From: Pyricularia pennisetigena
Taxonomy: Eukaryota > Ascomycota > Sordariomycetes > Magnaporthales > Pyriculariaceae
Direction: 5' to 3'
DNA: 64,000 nt
NCBI RefSeq assembly: GCF_004337985.1
Contig: NW_021940919.1
Location: 771,318 to 835,317 of the forward strand
Shown here: one piece after another, positions 45,495 through 57,307 of the stretch
Layout of the letters: every line of letters starts with the position of its first letter
Position numbering within the stretch: the stretch's first letter is position 1
Program-made: the position numbers and the translations under genes
Notes under the pieces: model-generated
What the model saw: the letters and a program-made list of their open reading frames with translations, nothing else
The model's database searches: none
Told to the model about the DNA's origin: nothing

Positions 45495-46055
45495 TGTTAA
45501 TTATATGCGTTATTTAGCATGTAATGAGTCCACTTTTATTTGTATGTAAGCCACAATAGATAGTGCCGAAGTAGGGGTGTTAGGGCTGTCGGATTTTCTG
45601 TTATATTTTGTGTGTGTGTTGCAGGAGTTGCGATTCAAAGTCAGCGAGTGGGGTTTTACCCTGTACCGGGTTTTATACCCACCCTGCACTTACGAGTCAG
45701 CTACCCTGTACTTGGTTGAAATTTTCACCAAATTAGCAAATTAGTGCGAACCCAGAAATGGTTTGTATGGAAATGAGGGTGTTTTTTGAACAACGCATAC
45801 AAAATAATTTTTCGGAAAATCGTGTGCGGCACCGGAACGTTTTTTGGCGTGCGGACCCCCATTTCGATGTCGGAGAGTATGTAAGGGAGACAAAGCAAAA
45901 TCTCCCCCCCTAATGAATCAAATCTATTAATCCAAAAATTAGTGAACAATATAGTGCATTTAAACCCTGTAATTACAGGCTTTTATAACACAACTAGCAC
46001 CACGCCGCTCTTAGGCTAGTGCCTAACCCCCTGTTAGCAACCCATATTGTTAACA
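45495..46055 (+). mobile_element. Solo LTR inserted into copia pol
   Basis: 561 bp, TGTTAATTATATGCG...ATTGTTAACA, with TTAAT directly on both sides (45490-45494 and 46056-46060). It separates the integrase from the reverse transcriptase remnant of the host element. A second element of the same family inserted here, and LTR-LTR recombination left one LTR. Confidence 0.92.
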
Positions 46056-46339
46056 TTAATGGATATAAATTACGTGCATTATTTTTGTTTTTAAGCCCAA
46101 AACAAAATAAAGAAAAAGCCCACTAAAGACGGTGAACCAAATAGTTACTAACAGGCCTTAAGTAGCCCTGAAAATGTTAAATGGTTAGCGGTCTTAGCGC
46201 TTAAATTCGACCAAATCGTCACTGCAAAAACCTTCCGTTTTATCCCAAAAGTTAACATGCCTACAGGCCGTAAATTCGTTTTTACCCGGCCGGTATTTAA
46301 ATTAAAAAGGATAAAAATAATAAATTTATAAAATATAAA

Positions 46340-47170
46340 ATTAGGTTTATTATTAGGGGTTTTTTACAGGTCGAAGGCCTAAGTTATATCGAAGCTTTTG
46401 CTAACATTAATATACCACCTGCCTGGCGTATATTATTAATTATAGCTAATACATAAAACTGGGAAATAAAACAAATCGACTTTATCGGTGCGTTTTTAAA
46501 TAATAACCTTACCGACGTAAGTATATATTTGCAAATTCCAAACGGTTTTAACGAATGGGCAAAAAATTGTAACCTTACCACCGCTAAGATTTTAGTGGAA
46601 ATGGGTTATAACCCGAAAAAATCGCAGGTTATACGGTTGGAAAAAGCGCTATATAGTTTGAAACAGGGTCCAAAAAATGGTAAAACAAACTCAAAACCCT
46701 ACTTTTTAAAAAAGGTTTTAAACCATTAATCTCTTATCCCGCTATCTTTTATAACGTTAAATCCAAATATTTTATCGTTACCTTTGTAAGCGATTACTTG
46801 CTAATAGGTCATAAATTGCAATATATTTAGGATTCAAAAACCCGTTTTAATAAAGTATACGCGTTGGAAAACAGCGGCCTTGCAACCTATTTTTTAGGCG
46901 TTCAGATTATAAAAAATAGGTTTAAACACCTATTTTAGCTCCATTAAAATTAATATATAAAAGAAATATTAGCAACGTTCGGATTATTTAATTGCAAACC
47001 TATATTTATTCCTTTACAACCGGGTGTATTAAAATATAGCGGGGGTAAACCCGTAAATGCGTTGGAAATTAAATTATTACAGCGTATTATCGGCACCTTT
47101 ATATATTCAATACTATTAACGCGCCCGAATATCGGTTTTGCGGTTTAATGGGCTTTACGTTTTTTAACAA
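46340..47170 (+). pseudogene. Copia reverse transcriptase remnant
   Basis: Reads ...FLNNNLTDVSIYLQIPNGF..., then VIRLEKALYSLKQGPKNG, the ALYGLKQAPR-type motif that identifies copia reverse transcriptases, followed by FVSDYLLIG in the place of the catalytic YVDDxL block. Stops and altered residues show it is dead. Confidence 0.85.
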
Positions 47171-47249
47171 AAACCATTACAATCCATTTAACGGCAGTTA
47201 AAAACTTATTACGTTATTTAGCGGGTATTAAATCCTTATTTATTTATTA

Positions 47250-47790
47250 CGGAAATAAAATATTTAAAACCGAATTACCACCCAATTTATTAAAAAGGGG
47301 TTTTAAAGCCCTAAAATTACTGGTTTTTAATAATAGCGATTTTACCGGGGTTAGGGAAAATTCAAAATCCATTTACGGATATTTATATACCCTATTTGGG
47401 GCCCTTATAACGTGGAAATGCAAAAAGGTTAATATTATAGCTTTAAACACTCCAAAAACCGAAACCAATACCTTAACGGAAGCCCTGCGTAAAGCACAAT
47501 AGTTTAAAAACCTATTTAAAAAAATTGGATTACCTATAAAAGGCCCTATTGCAGTATTTGGAAATAATACAGGCTTTATAATTAACGTATATAACCCTAC
47601 GCACTATTAACGTATTAAATATACGTTATTAAAATTTCATTACATACGGGAGTTAATTATAAAAGGATTAATAACCTCAAAATACCTGGAATCCAAACAG
47701 ATACCCGCTAATAGCCTAACAGAACCCCTAACGTTTCCAATTTATCAAACTTTTTTAAAATTTATGGGGTTTAAACCCCTAAAACCTTAA
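47250..47790 (+). pseudogene. Copia RNase H remnant
   Basis: Reads NSKSIYGYLYTLFGALITW, then PKTETNTLTEALRKAQ and RIKYTLLKFHYIREL, the usual copia RNase H pattern (S.SGY...G..ISW; H..IR.HFIRE). Stops in frame. Confidence 0.85.
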
Positions 47791-48303
47791 TTTTTACCTA
47801 TTGAATTTTAGGGTATTTAATTACTTCGTTAGCTAATTACCCATTATATTTCCTTTGTTTGCAAATATTAGACTTTTGTTGGCCCAATACCGGCCGCATT
47901 ACCCGAATTTACCCTGTATAGGTTAATTAATAAATAATTTATACCGACCTTATACCAAAAGTTGAATCAAAATTGAAAAAGTTCGTGTTTTGCGCGATTT
48001 ACGCATTCAAAATACCCTATATAATATACCTCGCTTGGACTATTACCAACGAATAGCCAAATTGGTTACCTGGTTTAATAATTAATTCCGTGGGTTAATA
48101 TTATGCAAATCGGGGGTTCGAATCCGGGGGTTTTTTCCAATTCGGGGGTTCGTTTATTTCGGGGGTTATAGGTCGGTATAAAGGATTTAATTATCCAGGG
48201 GGTTTATATTAGGAGTTCGAATCGGGTTGGGACATAAAGGGAACCTTTTTTTAAGGTTTTATTTTTATATACTTTTCTTTTCCGATTTTATATAAGTAGT
48301 ATC

Positions 48304-48315
48304 AAAAAAAGGGGG
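48304..48315 (+). promoter_or_regulatory. Polypurine tract (second-strand primer)
   Basis: AAAAAAAGGGGG ends exactly at the start of the 3' LTR, as expected for the plus-strand primer site of an LTR element. Confidence 0.85.
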
Positions 48316-50747
48316 TATTAGTTATATACGTTATCTAGCATATAATAGGTCCATTTTTATTTGTATATAAACCATAATAGATAGTCCCGAAATGGGGCTA
48401 TTAGGGCTATTAAATTTTCTATTATATTTTGTATGTTGCAGGAATTGCGATTTAAAATTAGCGAATGGGGTTTCACCCTATATTAGGTTTAATACCCACC
48501 CTTAGTCTCAGTGCTCAGACTAGACCCCCCTGCTTCGCAGTGGGGACCGATCGCTCCATGTACCTTTCAGCCACATGGCTTTTCGACCAATTACATTGGC
48601 CGAAAAGATCGCGCTCGTTCTAGTCTGAGGACATCTTGTCGCATTTCGCCGTTCATGGCGGTACCACCAACGATAATTTGTCGCATTTCGCCGTTTATAA
48701 CGGTATTTTTAATAATATATTTAATATTACGATATCGCTTATGATTATTTTATTAATATAAGGATAATTTGTGGTATTTTGCCGTTTGTAGCGGGTAAAT
48801 GCGATATATTCGCATTATAATGGCAAAAGAAAATAGTGTACCCATGGTATGCAATTAAATATTCGTATAAAAAAATAAATAAAAATTATAAAAATATATA
48901 GTAATTTGCGTTAAGTTTATTGGAGTTTGCTGAGTATTTGAACGCCGGCCGCGTTTTTATAGCTACTGTATTTGGAAAAATATTAAAATATTAAATAAAA
49001 TCTGTAATTTTTTATTATATTTAATTCTTGTTTTAAATAATGGTATGCAACAATTATTTTAATTTAGTTTACAGCCTTTATACCTTAGTAGACCTAATAC
49101 TGCAAAGTGCATGCAATTATCGATTGAAACAAAAGTTTTATTAATATTTTTATATAAATTAACAATTTGTTAAAAAATTAAATAATTTACGCAAATATTG
49201 GTAAAATAAAAATATTCTTTATTAATACACTCCTTTATAAGTTTGGTAATAAATTTTAAATAAGTTTTTTATCTATAAATTTTCTTCAATTAAATAAAGC
49301 AAAAAATATAAAAATAACACAAATCTAGCATTTTTTATTATAAAAAAATAAAAGGGGCCGGTATTGTAAATCGGATTTCACGTTGACGTTTATTTATATA
49401 CATACTCCATTTTTACAAACTTTGGTTTTATTAATGTTAAAATTGGTAAAAATATAAAAACATTTCGATTGCAAAATATATATAAAATTGGATACACTTT
49501 ACCTATTAGCATATTTAACCGCTAAAATAATTGGATAAGCGTACAAAAGTGTAATGTTATATTAGATATATATATGCCACCCCCCACGTGCAAAAACCAC
49601 CAGATTTGGCTGCAAAACAAAAATAATATAAAATTAATCAAATAAAGTAAAAAGATTTATAAAATACACATTTAGCATTTTTTTTATTAAACAATTTTCG
49701 AAACCGATATTATAGGCAGGATTGGATTTGGACGTTTGTTTATATACGTAATCGAATTTTTGAAGTTTTGGTTTTATTATCGTTAAAACTGGTAAAAATA
49801 TAAACGAGTTTCGATTGTAAATTATATACAAAAAAGTATATACTTTGTCTATCCGCTTATTTAACTGCTTATATAATCTGATATAAGCACCAAAATTTCT
49901 TATAACGATATATATATATATATATATACGACCCTCCACGTGCAAAATATATAAAATTTGGTCAAAAATTAAAAATAATATTAAAAAAAATCGAAAATCG
50001 AAAAAAAAATCGAAAAAACAGTACCGCCATGAACGGATTAAGGGCGGGCTATATCCAATTTTTAATTGGCGTACCGGGTACAAAAAATTTTGAATTAATG
50101 AAAAAGGCCTACCAATTCCTATTTTCAACGATGTTTTCTTTTTTTGATATTTTGCGTGGTTGTGGAATAATAAGGGAATGTCGGTCGCAAAAAGGCCAAA
50201 AATACCGCCATAAACGGCGAAAATCGACAAATTGTCCTCAGACCTGAACCAAAGCGTTCTTTGGATGGACCCACAGGTACATTGCAAAGCCGCAATTGAG
50301 CCACGAAGTGGAGCGAAGTGGATCAATTGTGGAGCTCTGGGCTTTAGGGATGAGCCCTGAGACTAACCCACCCTGTATTTACGAGTTAACTACCTTGTAC
50401 CGGGTTGAGATTTTCACCAAATTAGCAAATTAATGGGAACCCAGAAATGGTTTGTATGGAAATAAGGGTGTTTTTCTAATATCGCATACGAAATAATTTT
50501 TTTTGGAAAATCGTATGCGGTACCGGAACGGTCTTTTGGCGTGCGGACCCCCACTTCGATGTCGGAAAGTATATAAGGGAGATAAAGCAAAATTTCCCCC
50601 ACCAATAAATTAAATCTTTTGATCCCAAATTTAGTGAACAATTTAGTGCATTTAAGCCCTGTAATTGAAGGCTTTTACAACGCAATTAGCACCACGCCGC
50701 ACCTAGGCTAATGCCTAAACCCCTGTTAGCAACCCATATTGTTAACA
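48316..50747 (+). repeat. 3' LTR of the copia element, split by an insertion
   Basis: The first part is 48316-48502 and the second 50366-50747, with ACCCACCCT repeated on either side of the inserted element. The start TATTAG (for TGTTAA) reflects G-to-A changes. Ends ATTGTTAACA. Confidence 0.9.
48503..50365 (+). mobile_element. 1.86-kb non-autonomous inverted-repeat element with 9-bp target duplication
   Basis: Ends TAGTCTCAGTGCTCAG and (reverse complement) TAGTCTCAGGGCTCA, flanked by ACCCACCCT at 48494-48502 and 50366-50374; a 7- or 8-bp duplication is also possible because edge bases are shared. The duplication is confirmed by uninterrupted LTR copies. Behind each end lie GTCTGAGGACA and a hairpin block (CGCCGTTTATGGCGG-like). 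The right half has two ~350-bp direct repeats ending near CCACGTGCAAAA. The 230-codon minus-strand frame at 49634-50326 is low-complexity and is not conserved as an open frame in the second copy, so no transposase is present. Duplication length suits MULE-like or hAT-like mobilisation. Confidence 0.88.
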
Positions 50748-51848
50748 CTTTTTTTTACAAATTTTATTTAACTAAACCAAGCCAAAAATACAAAAATAAC
50801 ACAAATTTAGCATAGCATTTTTTTACATAAAAAAATAAAAAAGGCCGGTATTATAAATCGACTCTTACGCTAGCGCTTGTTTATATACGTCGTCCACTTC
50901 TTCAAATTTTGGCTTTATTAATGTCAAAATTGGTAAAAGTATAAAAGCATTTCGATTGTAAATTATACATAAAATTAATTATAGTTTACCTATCCGCATA
51001 TTTCACGGCTTATATAATTGGATATACGTACGAAATTATAATATTATATTAAATTTATATATCTCACCCCCCACGTGCAGAAACCACAGATTCTGCCTGC
51101 AAAAAAAATATAAAATTAATAAAATAAAGCAAAAAGGTTTATAAAATACACATTTAGCATTTTTTTTATTAAACAGCTTTCAAAGCCGATGTTATAAGTT
51201 AGACTGGATTTGGACGCTTATTTATATACGGAATTGAATTTCTGAAGTTTTGGTTTCATTATCATTAAATTGGTAAAAGTATAAACGAATTTCGATTGTA
51301 AATTATATATAAAAAAGTATATATTTTACCTATCCGCTAATTTAACTACTTATATATTATAATATATACACTAAAATATAGTATAGTACTATATAAATAT
51401 ATGCGACCCTCCACGTGCAAAAATTACAAAATTTGGTCAAAAATTAAAAATAATATTAAAAAAAATCGAAAATCGAAAAAAAATCAAAAAAACAGTACCG
51501 CCATAAACGGATTAAGGGCAGGTGGTATCGAATTCGGCTATTATAACAGATAAAAAAATAAATCGACTCGCTGCTAATAGCGGTATTAAACGCTATTTTT
51601 AACGATATTTTATTTTTTCAATATTGTGCGTAGTTGTGGAATAATAAAGGAGTTTCGGTTAAAAAAAGGCCCAAAATACCGCCATAAACGGCGAAAATCG
51701 ACAAATTGTCCTCAGACCTGAACCAAAGCGTTCTTTGGATAGACCCACAGGTACATTGCAAAACCGCAATTAAGCCACGAAATGGAGCGAAGCGAACGGA
51801 GTAGATCAATTGTGGAGCTTTGGGCTTCAGGAATGAGCCCTGAGACTA
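50748..51848 (+). mobile_element. Right half of the inverted-repeat element split by copia
   Basis: Collinear with 49265-50365, including both ~350-bp direct repeats, the CCACGTGCA blocks, the CCGCCATAAACGGCG hairpins and the terminal GAGCCCTGAGACTA. Its left half is 39847-40573. Confidence 0.82.
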
Positions 51849-52481
51849 ATTAAAACCCGATTTGGGCGATGAACTACAGTGTTTAATTAATAACGAATTT
51901 TATTGTTATTTCGATCAGTATTTAAATTAAAAGATTTACGGTTGAAGGTACGTAAGTAAGATTTGAAGTATATTGCAAAGGTAAATATGGAATCATAATG
52001 AAATATACTAATTTCAACCCAGTAATTTATTTTTGAATTTTAATTTTGCTATTTTATGTGATTATACGCTGGAAAAACATTTAAAAATTTCGAAAATGGA
52101 TTATTATAACTCACAGTATAGGTTTAGTAAATTAAAATAGGACAATAATAATTTAATGCAATATGGGGTAAATTTGGGTCAATTAAGTGCAATTTAGTTT
52201 AAACTTAGGCTAGTTTAGTGCGGTTGAAAGTAGATTTAGGGCAGTTTAGTGCAATTTAATGCAGTTTAAGGTAGATTTATGCCAATTTAGTGCGGCTCAG
52301 GGCAGATTTAGCGGCGCATCCAAAAAAAGGAAATTTTGCGCGTCGAGATTCGGCGCAGATATTGTCCTGATTTGTATTATTCTGCTAAATTTTTCTCTTG
52401 CCGCATTTTGATATCTTCAGTGCTAGTCTATAAAAATCCGAAATGCCATGGACGTTAAAAAGATTATCAAAGCTCGACCTT
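51849..52481. other. AT-rich edge with degenerate tandem repeats, no gene
   Basis: AT-rich DNA passing into the gene block. Around 52180-52310 there are about six degenerate copies of a ~20-bp unit resembling ATTTAGTGCAGTTTA. From 52.35 kb composition becomes normal; the 3' untranslated region of the ligase gene is here. Confidence 0.65.
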
Positions 52482-53993
52482 TCAACTCGTAGCCCGGATG
52501 TCAATAACATCCACAATCTTCCCTGATCTCTCCGACATGACTATCTCACTGCTATCGACAAACTCCACCTCGAGGGGGCAAATCAGGTTAGCTTCGACGT
52601 GGCCCTTGAACATGGGTCTGGCTTCGTCCAACGCAACGGATATGTTTCGTTTCAGCACCGCCCCCTCCTCGTCGCTGCCGGGCCGGTACGCCACCAGGAC
52701 CGTCAGCTGGTCTTTGGCGTCGCGCCGACCGACCTTGAGCTGCAGCGCGGCCACGGGCCTCCCTGGCCCCATTACCGCGCCGACCAGATCTCTGAGGTGC
52801 ACAAAGTCGACCGACACGGGCCCAATCCTGACCGCCGTCCGATCTCGCCCCAGCACCCTGAACAGGCCCTGGTTGTGATCGACCCAGGCCCCACGGTCGC
52901 CGGACGGGTATCTGATGGCTGGCATGAGCCGCCGGCCCGTGTTGGTCACCACTATGCTGCCCTCTTCTCCGGGCGTCGTCGTCGCGCGCCCGTCCTCGGT
53001 GATGATTTGAACAATCACCCCCCACTCGCTGTTGACCTTGTGCACCCGTTGATCCGTGGCGTCCTGGAGCATGACGGCCGTTCTCTTGTTGTCTTGTCCA
53101 GCAACCGACGGGGCTTCCTTTGCAGCAGGCTCCGGAGGCGGCGTGTCGGGCAGCGGTGGCGGCGCCAGCCCGACGATTCCCGAGTCCATGGACCCGTAGA
53201 CGACGGACCGGATCCTGGCGACGGGGAAAGCCGCGGCCAGGACGCCAATCTGGTCCGGGTAGAGGGCCTCTCCCGAGAAGAGGAGCAGCCTGACGTGTTT
53301 GGCGGCGATCTCGGCGGCCTCCCTGCGCACCGGTCGTCCCGACCCGTCGGTCTCCAGGAGGTAGTCGGCAATCTTGCACATGGTGGTCACGGTGCCCAGC
53401 AGCACGGTGGTCTGCAGCCCGGTGATGTGCTCGACCATGGTCGGGATGCCGACGTGGCCGGCGATGGGGACCTGGATGGCGCCGCCGGACAGGAAGTGCA
53501 CCGAGTAGATGTGCAGCAGGAAGCTACCGTAGAGGTCGCCGGCGTAGAACAGGTTGGCGATCCTGTCTCCGTAAACCACGCCACACCTGGTCAGGCAGGT
53601 GGCGAGCATGTAGCCGAGGTCTTCCAGCTCTTGTTTTGTATAGAAGGCGACTTTTGGGCTGCCGGTAGTGCCTGTGTTTTTTTTTTGGTGCGCGTTACAA
53701 AAAAAAAGAGTTAGTTAGTAGTTCGTCAACGTGAATGCTTGCGCTCCGTGGTGACTGCATGTTTTCCTACCTCCGGTCTTGAAGATGATTCCGTCCCCCT
53801 GGTGCGCGGTTAGCACACGACTGTCGCGGTAGGTGTTTGCTTCCCAGTAAGCCTTGTGCTCAGTGAGAGGCAAAGCTTGGAGAAGCTCGTCATCGTTGTT
53901 GGCCTCCTGAGGCAAAACAACGTCCCGCCACTGCTCGGCATAGAAAGGCGAGTTTTGACGGACATATTCAATAACCTCCCGGAGTTTAGACAT
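52482..53993 (-). CDS. Adenylate-forming ligase, phenylacetate-CoA ligase (PaaK)-like
   Basis: Two exons: 53993-53771 and 53671-52482, with a 99-bp phase-1 intron (GTAGGA...CACAG). Joining restores the ATP-binding motif FKTGG-TTGSPK (about residues 71-80). The product has about 470 residues. The N-terminal YVRQNSPFYAEQW helix is the usual PaaK start; YGSMDSGIVG replaces the common YG.TE adenylate motif with Asp/Ser; RYPSGDRG and a short C-terminal domain with RSGKIVDVID follow. The family activates aryl or alkyl acids as acyl-adenylates and then acyl-CoA thioesters in the cytosol. Substrate cannot be named. It lies next to the transposon block and is divergent from the P450. The altered core motif means a changed substrate or reduced activity is possible. 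Confidence 0.88.
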
Positions 53994-55619
53994 TGTAGAC
54001 TGGACTAGACAAGACTGGACTAGATAAGACTAGAATAGAACTGAACTGAATTGACTGAGCTGGTCTGGTTTGTTTTTCGAATTGACAACGGCCAATCCTA
54101 CCAGTTGAGGATTGATAGTCCTGTAAATAAGATTCATCTCCAGCTGCCCATCTGCCTGTGACGTTCTTTCTGACACTTGACTATCATGTCAGGATGACAG
54201 AACGAGCCACACCCTGACTAGTGATGTTTGTAAGTTGACCCTTGAGGCCTCTGCTATAGCGTAGATTGAGACATTAGTCAAACAATCGATCGTCGTATAG
54301 GCGGGCCACTTACAGTAAAATAACCGGCAAATGTCGCAATTCAACTACTCGAGCCACTGACTAGAATCTCCAATAGACTGGTATAGATTGATATCCCACC
54401 CTGGGCCGTTTCAACCCCTGACAAGCAGACAATCTGCATCATAGCCCCCTAACGGTCTTTCTCTACTTACACAGCTCGAGCCGAGATGGGAAGGTAGACG
54501 ACAGTCTAGACTCTCAAGCGTTGCAGCAGCGGTTTTAAACTTCGATTTTCCTTGTTTACTCTACCAAGAAAATTCACAGTGGTTGTGGAGATTTGCAAAG
54601 TCAGGCACAGTTACCTCAACAAGCAATGTGAATCCCGCTCGGATGCTCCATACCTCAACACGTTGCATGAGATATCCCAAAAATAATATCATACTAGATC
54701 AGCGACCATGCATGCTCGCCTTGCACTAGGGTCGTCATACCCATCGCTGTTACCCCGTTCCATGTGGGATTATTGAATTTATCGGCGATCGCCGACGACA
54801 GATGTTGGAAAAAGTGAATGAGTGGCCTTAGTCAGCTGTTTAGAGTTTACACTAGACCTAGGGCTAGTCTTGTTTGCACTACTAGCCACGAACCATGGGC
54901 AACCCAAGTCTCCTTACTGGACTCAACGGAGGCCATTTTCATTGCACTGCTGCATGACAAATGTGCCGAGGAAACGAGAGGGATCATGTCGCAAATCCCA
55001 TAGTCACAAAAATACTGCCCATATTTCTTATCATGTCTTATACGGGTAGTGGGATATCTGGTGGGGGCGCTTTGTATTGTTAATAGTTAACAACGATCTA
55101 GCGTAGTATCTTTGGCCACGCAATAGGCCCATAGCGGAGGACAGCCCATGAGCGGGCGTTATTTGCGGCACGTTGCGAGAATAGATTATCCCAGTTCGAT
55201 ACTTGAGTTATCTGATGTGATACCATAGCAACAAGGCCTCGGTTTGGGGCAGTGTTGCAAGTTTTATGCTTGTCCATCAAGATACAACTTATCATAGTCA
55301 GGAATTACACTATCAATCAAGAAAATACGAGGAGACTACTGTTGTTGACCTCGTACCATGACTTATTTAGGGGTATCCTATCTGATATAAACACCCACGC
55401 TCCTCACTTGTATCATGTCCCTTTTCTTTTTCTACTTTGACATATCATAGATATAACAGCCTTTACTCAGACATATAACTCGTTTTCCATCATCACTCTT
55501 GGCCTCAAAACCCCAGAAAACCCCAGCACAACTTTGACATTTCCTTTTCTTCACACCATTGCCCAACCGCAGCACCAGCGTCTTATTACCAGCCAGATTC
55601 ACTTGGCCAGAACCTCAAC
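53994..55619. promoter_or_regulatory. Divergent intergenic region between ligase and P450
   Basis: 1.6 kb with both genes reading away from it, so it should contain both promoters. The first 60 bases beside the ligase start carry short degenerate ACTAGA/ACTGGA repeats (54001-54050), in the ligase 5' leader. No known operator could be assigned and no gene is seen. Confidence 0.5.
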
Positions 55620-57261
55620 ATGGCTCTCTTGCCCGTAGTCCTCGGCTTGGCCGTAATGGCCGTCACCATCCTTCAGATGCGCAGCATCTTGAAGGCCTAC
55701 CGTTCCCCACTTAGTCACATTCCGGGCCCGTGGTACGCTCCCCTGACGACCATGCACCTCCGTTGGGGCTTTAGCACGGGCGAGATCTGGAAGCTCGTCG
55801 AGAGAAGCCACAGGAAGTACGGCTCCATCGTCCGCCTGGGGCCTCGACAGGTCTGGGTCGCCGACAAGGACGCGCTCAAGGAGATTCTGGTCAAGGTCGA
55901 CCTGCCCAAGGTGGCTATGTATTCTGAGATTTCGAGGGACAAGCACAGCCCTGGTCTTTTTGGAGAGATGTGAGTTTAAAATTACCTTGGATCAGGTTTC
56001 TTTTTTTTTTGTTTTGATTCCAAGACAGTGCTAACAGCTTCATTCCTATTTTTTTTTTTTTTTCTCTCTTCTTCTTTCGGTAACAGTCGCCATGAGCCGC
56101 ACAAGCGTCTCAAGAGATTCCTGTCGCCTGCCTTTACCGTGGCATACATTGACAACCTCGAAAAGTACTTCCAAAAGACGATGCGTCAGCTGCTCAACAA
56201 GTACGAGAACCAGATTGCCGCCGATGCCGACTCGGCCAAGTTCAACGGCATCGAGGTCGATTTGATGGACGACCTCCACAACGTGGCGCTGGACATGTAA
56301 GTCTCAACTTTTTCGTCCGATGCATTGACAGCAAAAAAAAAAAAGAAAAGAAAAGAAAAAAAGAATCGACGAGACTTTATCGTCTTTTTTTGACTAATCT
56401 CGACCGGGTCTCTAGCATGGGAGAATGTTCTTTCGGCAGGGGTTTCGGTCAGACGAACCCCAAGACCACGGTGGTCGAGGAGGGCGTGGACGAAAAAGTG
56501 TGGAAGTCGATCCCGCGCTCCATCTTCGACGGGCTCTCGAAGCGCTACCAGATGGTCTACGTCAAAAAGTTCCTGCGCATGTTCGGCCTCGACATCAACT
56601 TTGACTGGCCGGCCGAGATGATCACGGCCATCGATGCCGTGGTGCAGCGCCGGCGCACCAACGCGCTCACGGCCGGCGAAAAGGCCACCGAGGAGGCGTA
56701 CCGCGACGAGCCCGCCGCCGGCGACAGACGCGGCGACCACCACCAGCCCAGCCGCCGGCGCGACCTGCTGCAGCACCTGATCGAGGAGGGCAGGAAGCCC
56801 GACAGCGGCACGGCCATGAGCACGCGCGACATCGTGGACCAGATGGCCGAGATCTTGCTGGCCGGCTCCGAAACCACGTCGGGCACCCTCGCCTGCCTGT
56901 TCCTGGAGCTGGCGCGCAACCCGGACGTGCGCGCCAAGCTGCTGGCGTCGCTGCCCGCCCGCACCATCGCCGACGAGGTCGTCGCCAGCAAGGCCATCCG
57001 CAACGACGACGCCCAGTACTGGTACCTCGAGGCCTGCATCAAGGAGAACTTGCGCCTGCACCCCATCGCCTCCGAGATGGGCCGCCGCACCGGCAAGGAC
57101 TGGGTCACCATCATGGGCTACCACTTGCCGCCCCACACCGTCGTCTCGGCCAGCTACAGGGACCTGCACCGCAACGAAAAGTACTGGCCCGAGCCGCTCC
57201 GCTTTTGGCCCGAGAGGTGGCTTCCCGAGGGGCAGAGGGACGGTGCCCCGGCTGCAGAGTA

Positions 57262-57307
<46 letters not shown>

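Larger units (their letters stand above)
40569..50752 (+). mobile_element. Ty1/copia LTR retrotransposon, decayed and nested
   Basis: The 5' LTR starts at 40574 and the 3' LTR ends at 50747, and CTTTT flanks both ends (40569-40573, 50748-50752), proving a single insertion. Between the LTRs lie remnants in copia order: gag, protease/pre-integrase, integrase, reverse transcriptase, RNase H, then a polypurine tract. Two later insertions interrupt it: a solo LTR at 45495-46055 and an inverted-repeat element at 48503-50365. Without them the element is about 7.7 kb. Numerous TAA/TAG stops, largely from C-to-T changes, leave no functional polyprotein. Confidence 0.92.

Noticed and set aside
49634..50326. 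230-codon minus-strand frame inside the inverted-repeat element
   Set aside because: Low-complexity Ile/Phe/Tyr-rich translation of AT-rich DNA; the homologous part of the second copy (51.1-51.8 kb) has stops and no transposase motif is present.
38946..51848. Single intact transposon spanning from the first TAGTCTCAG end to the last
   Set aside because: Three left ends and three right ends are present, and the 9-bp flanks of 38946 or 39847 do not match the flank at 51849, so the block is a nest of several insertions.
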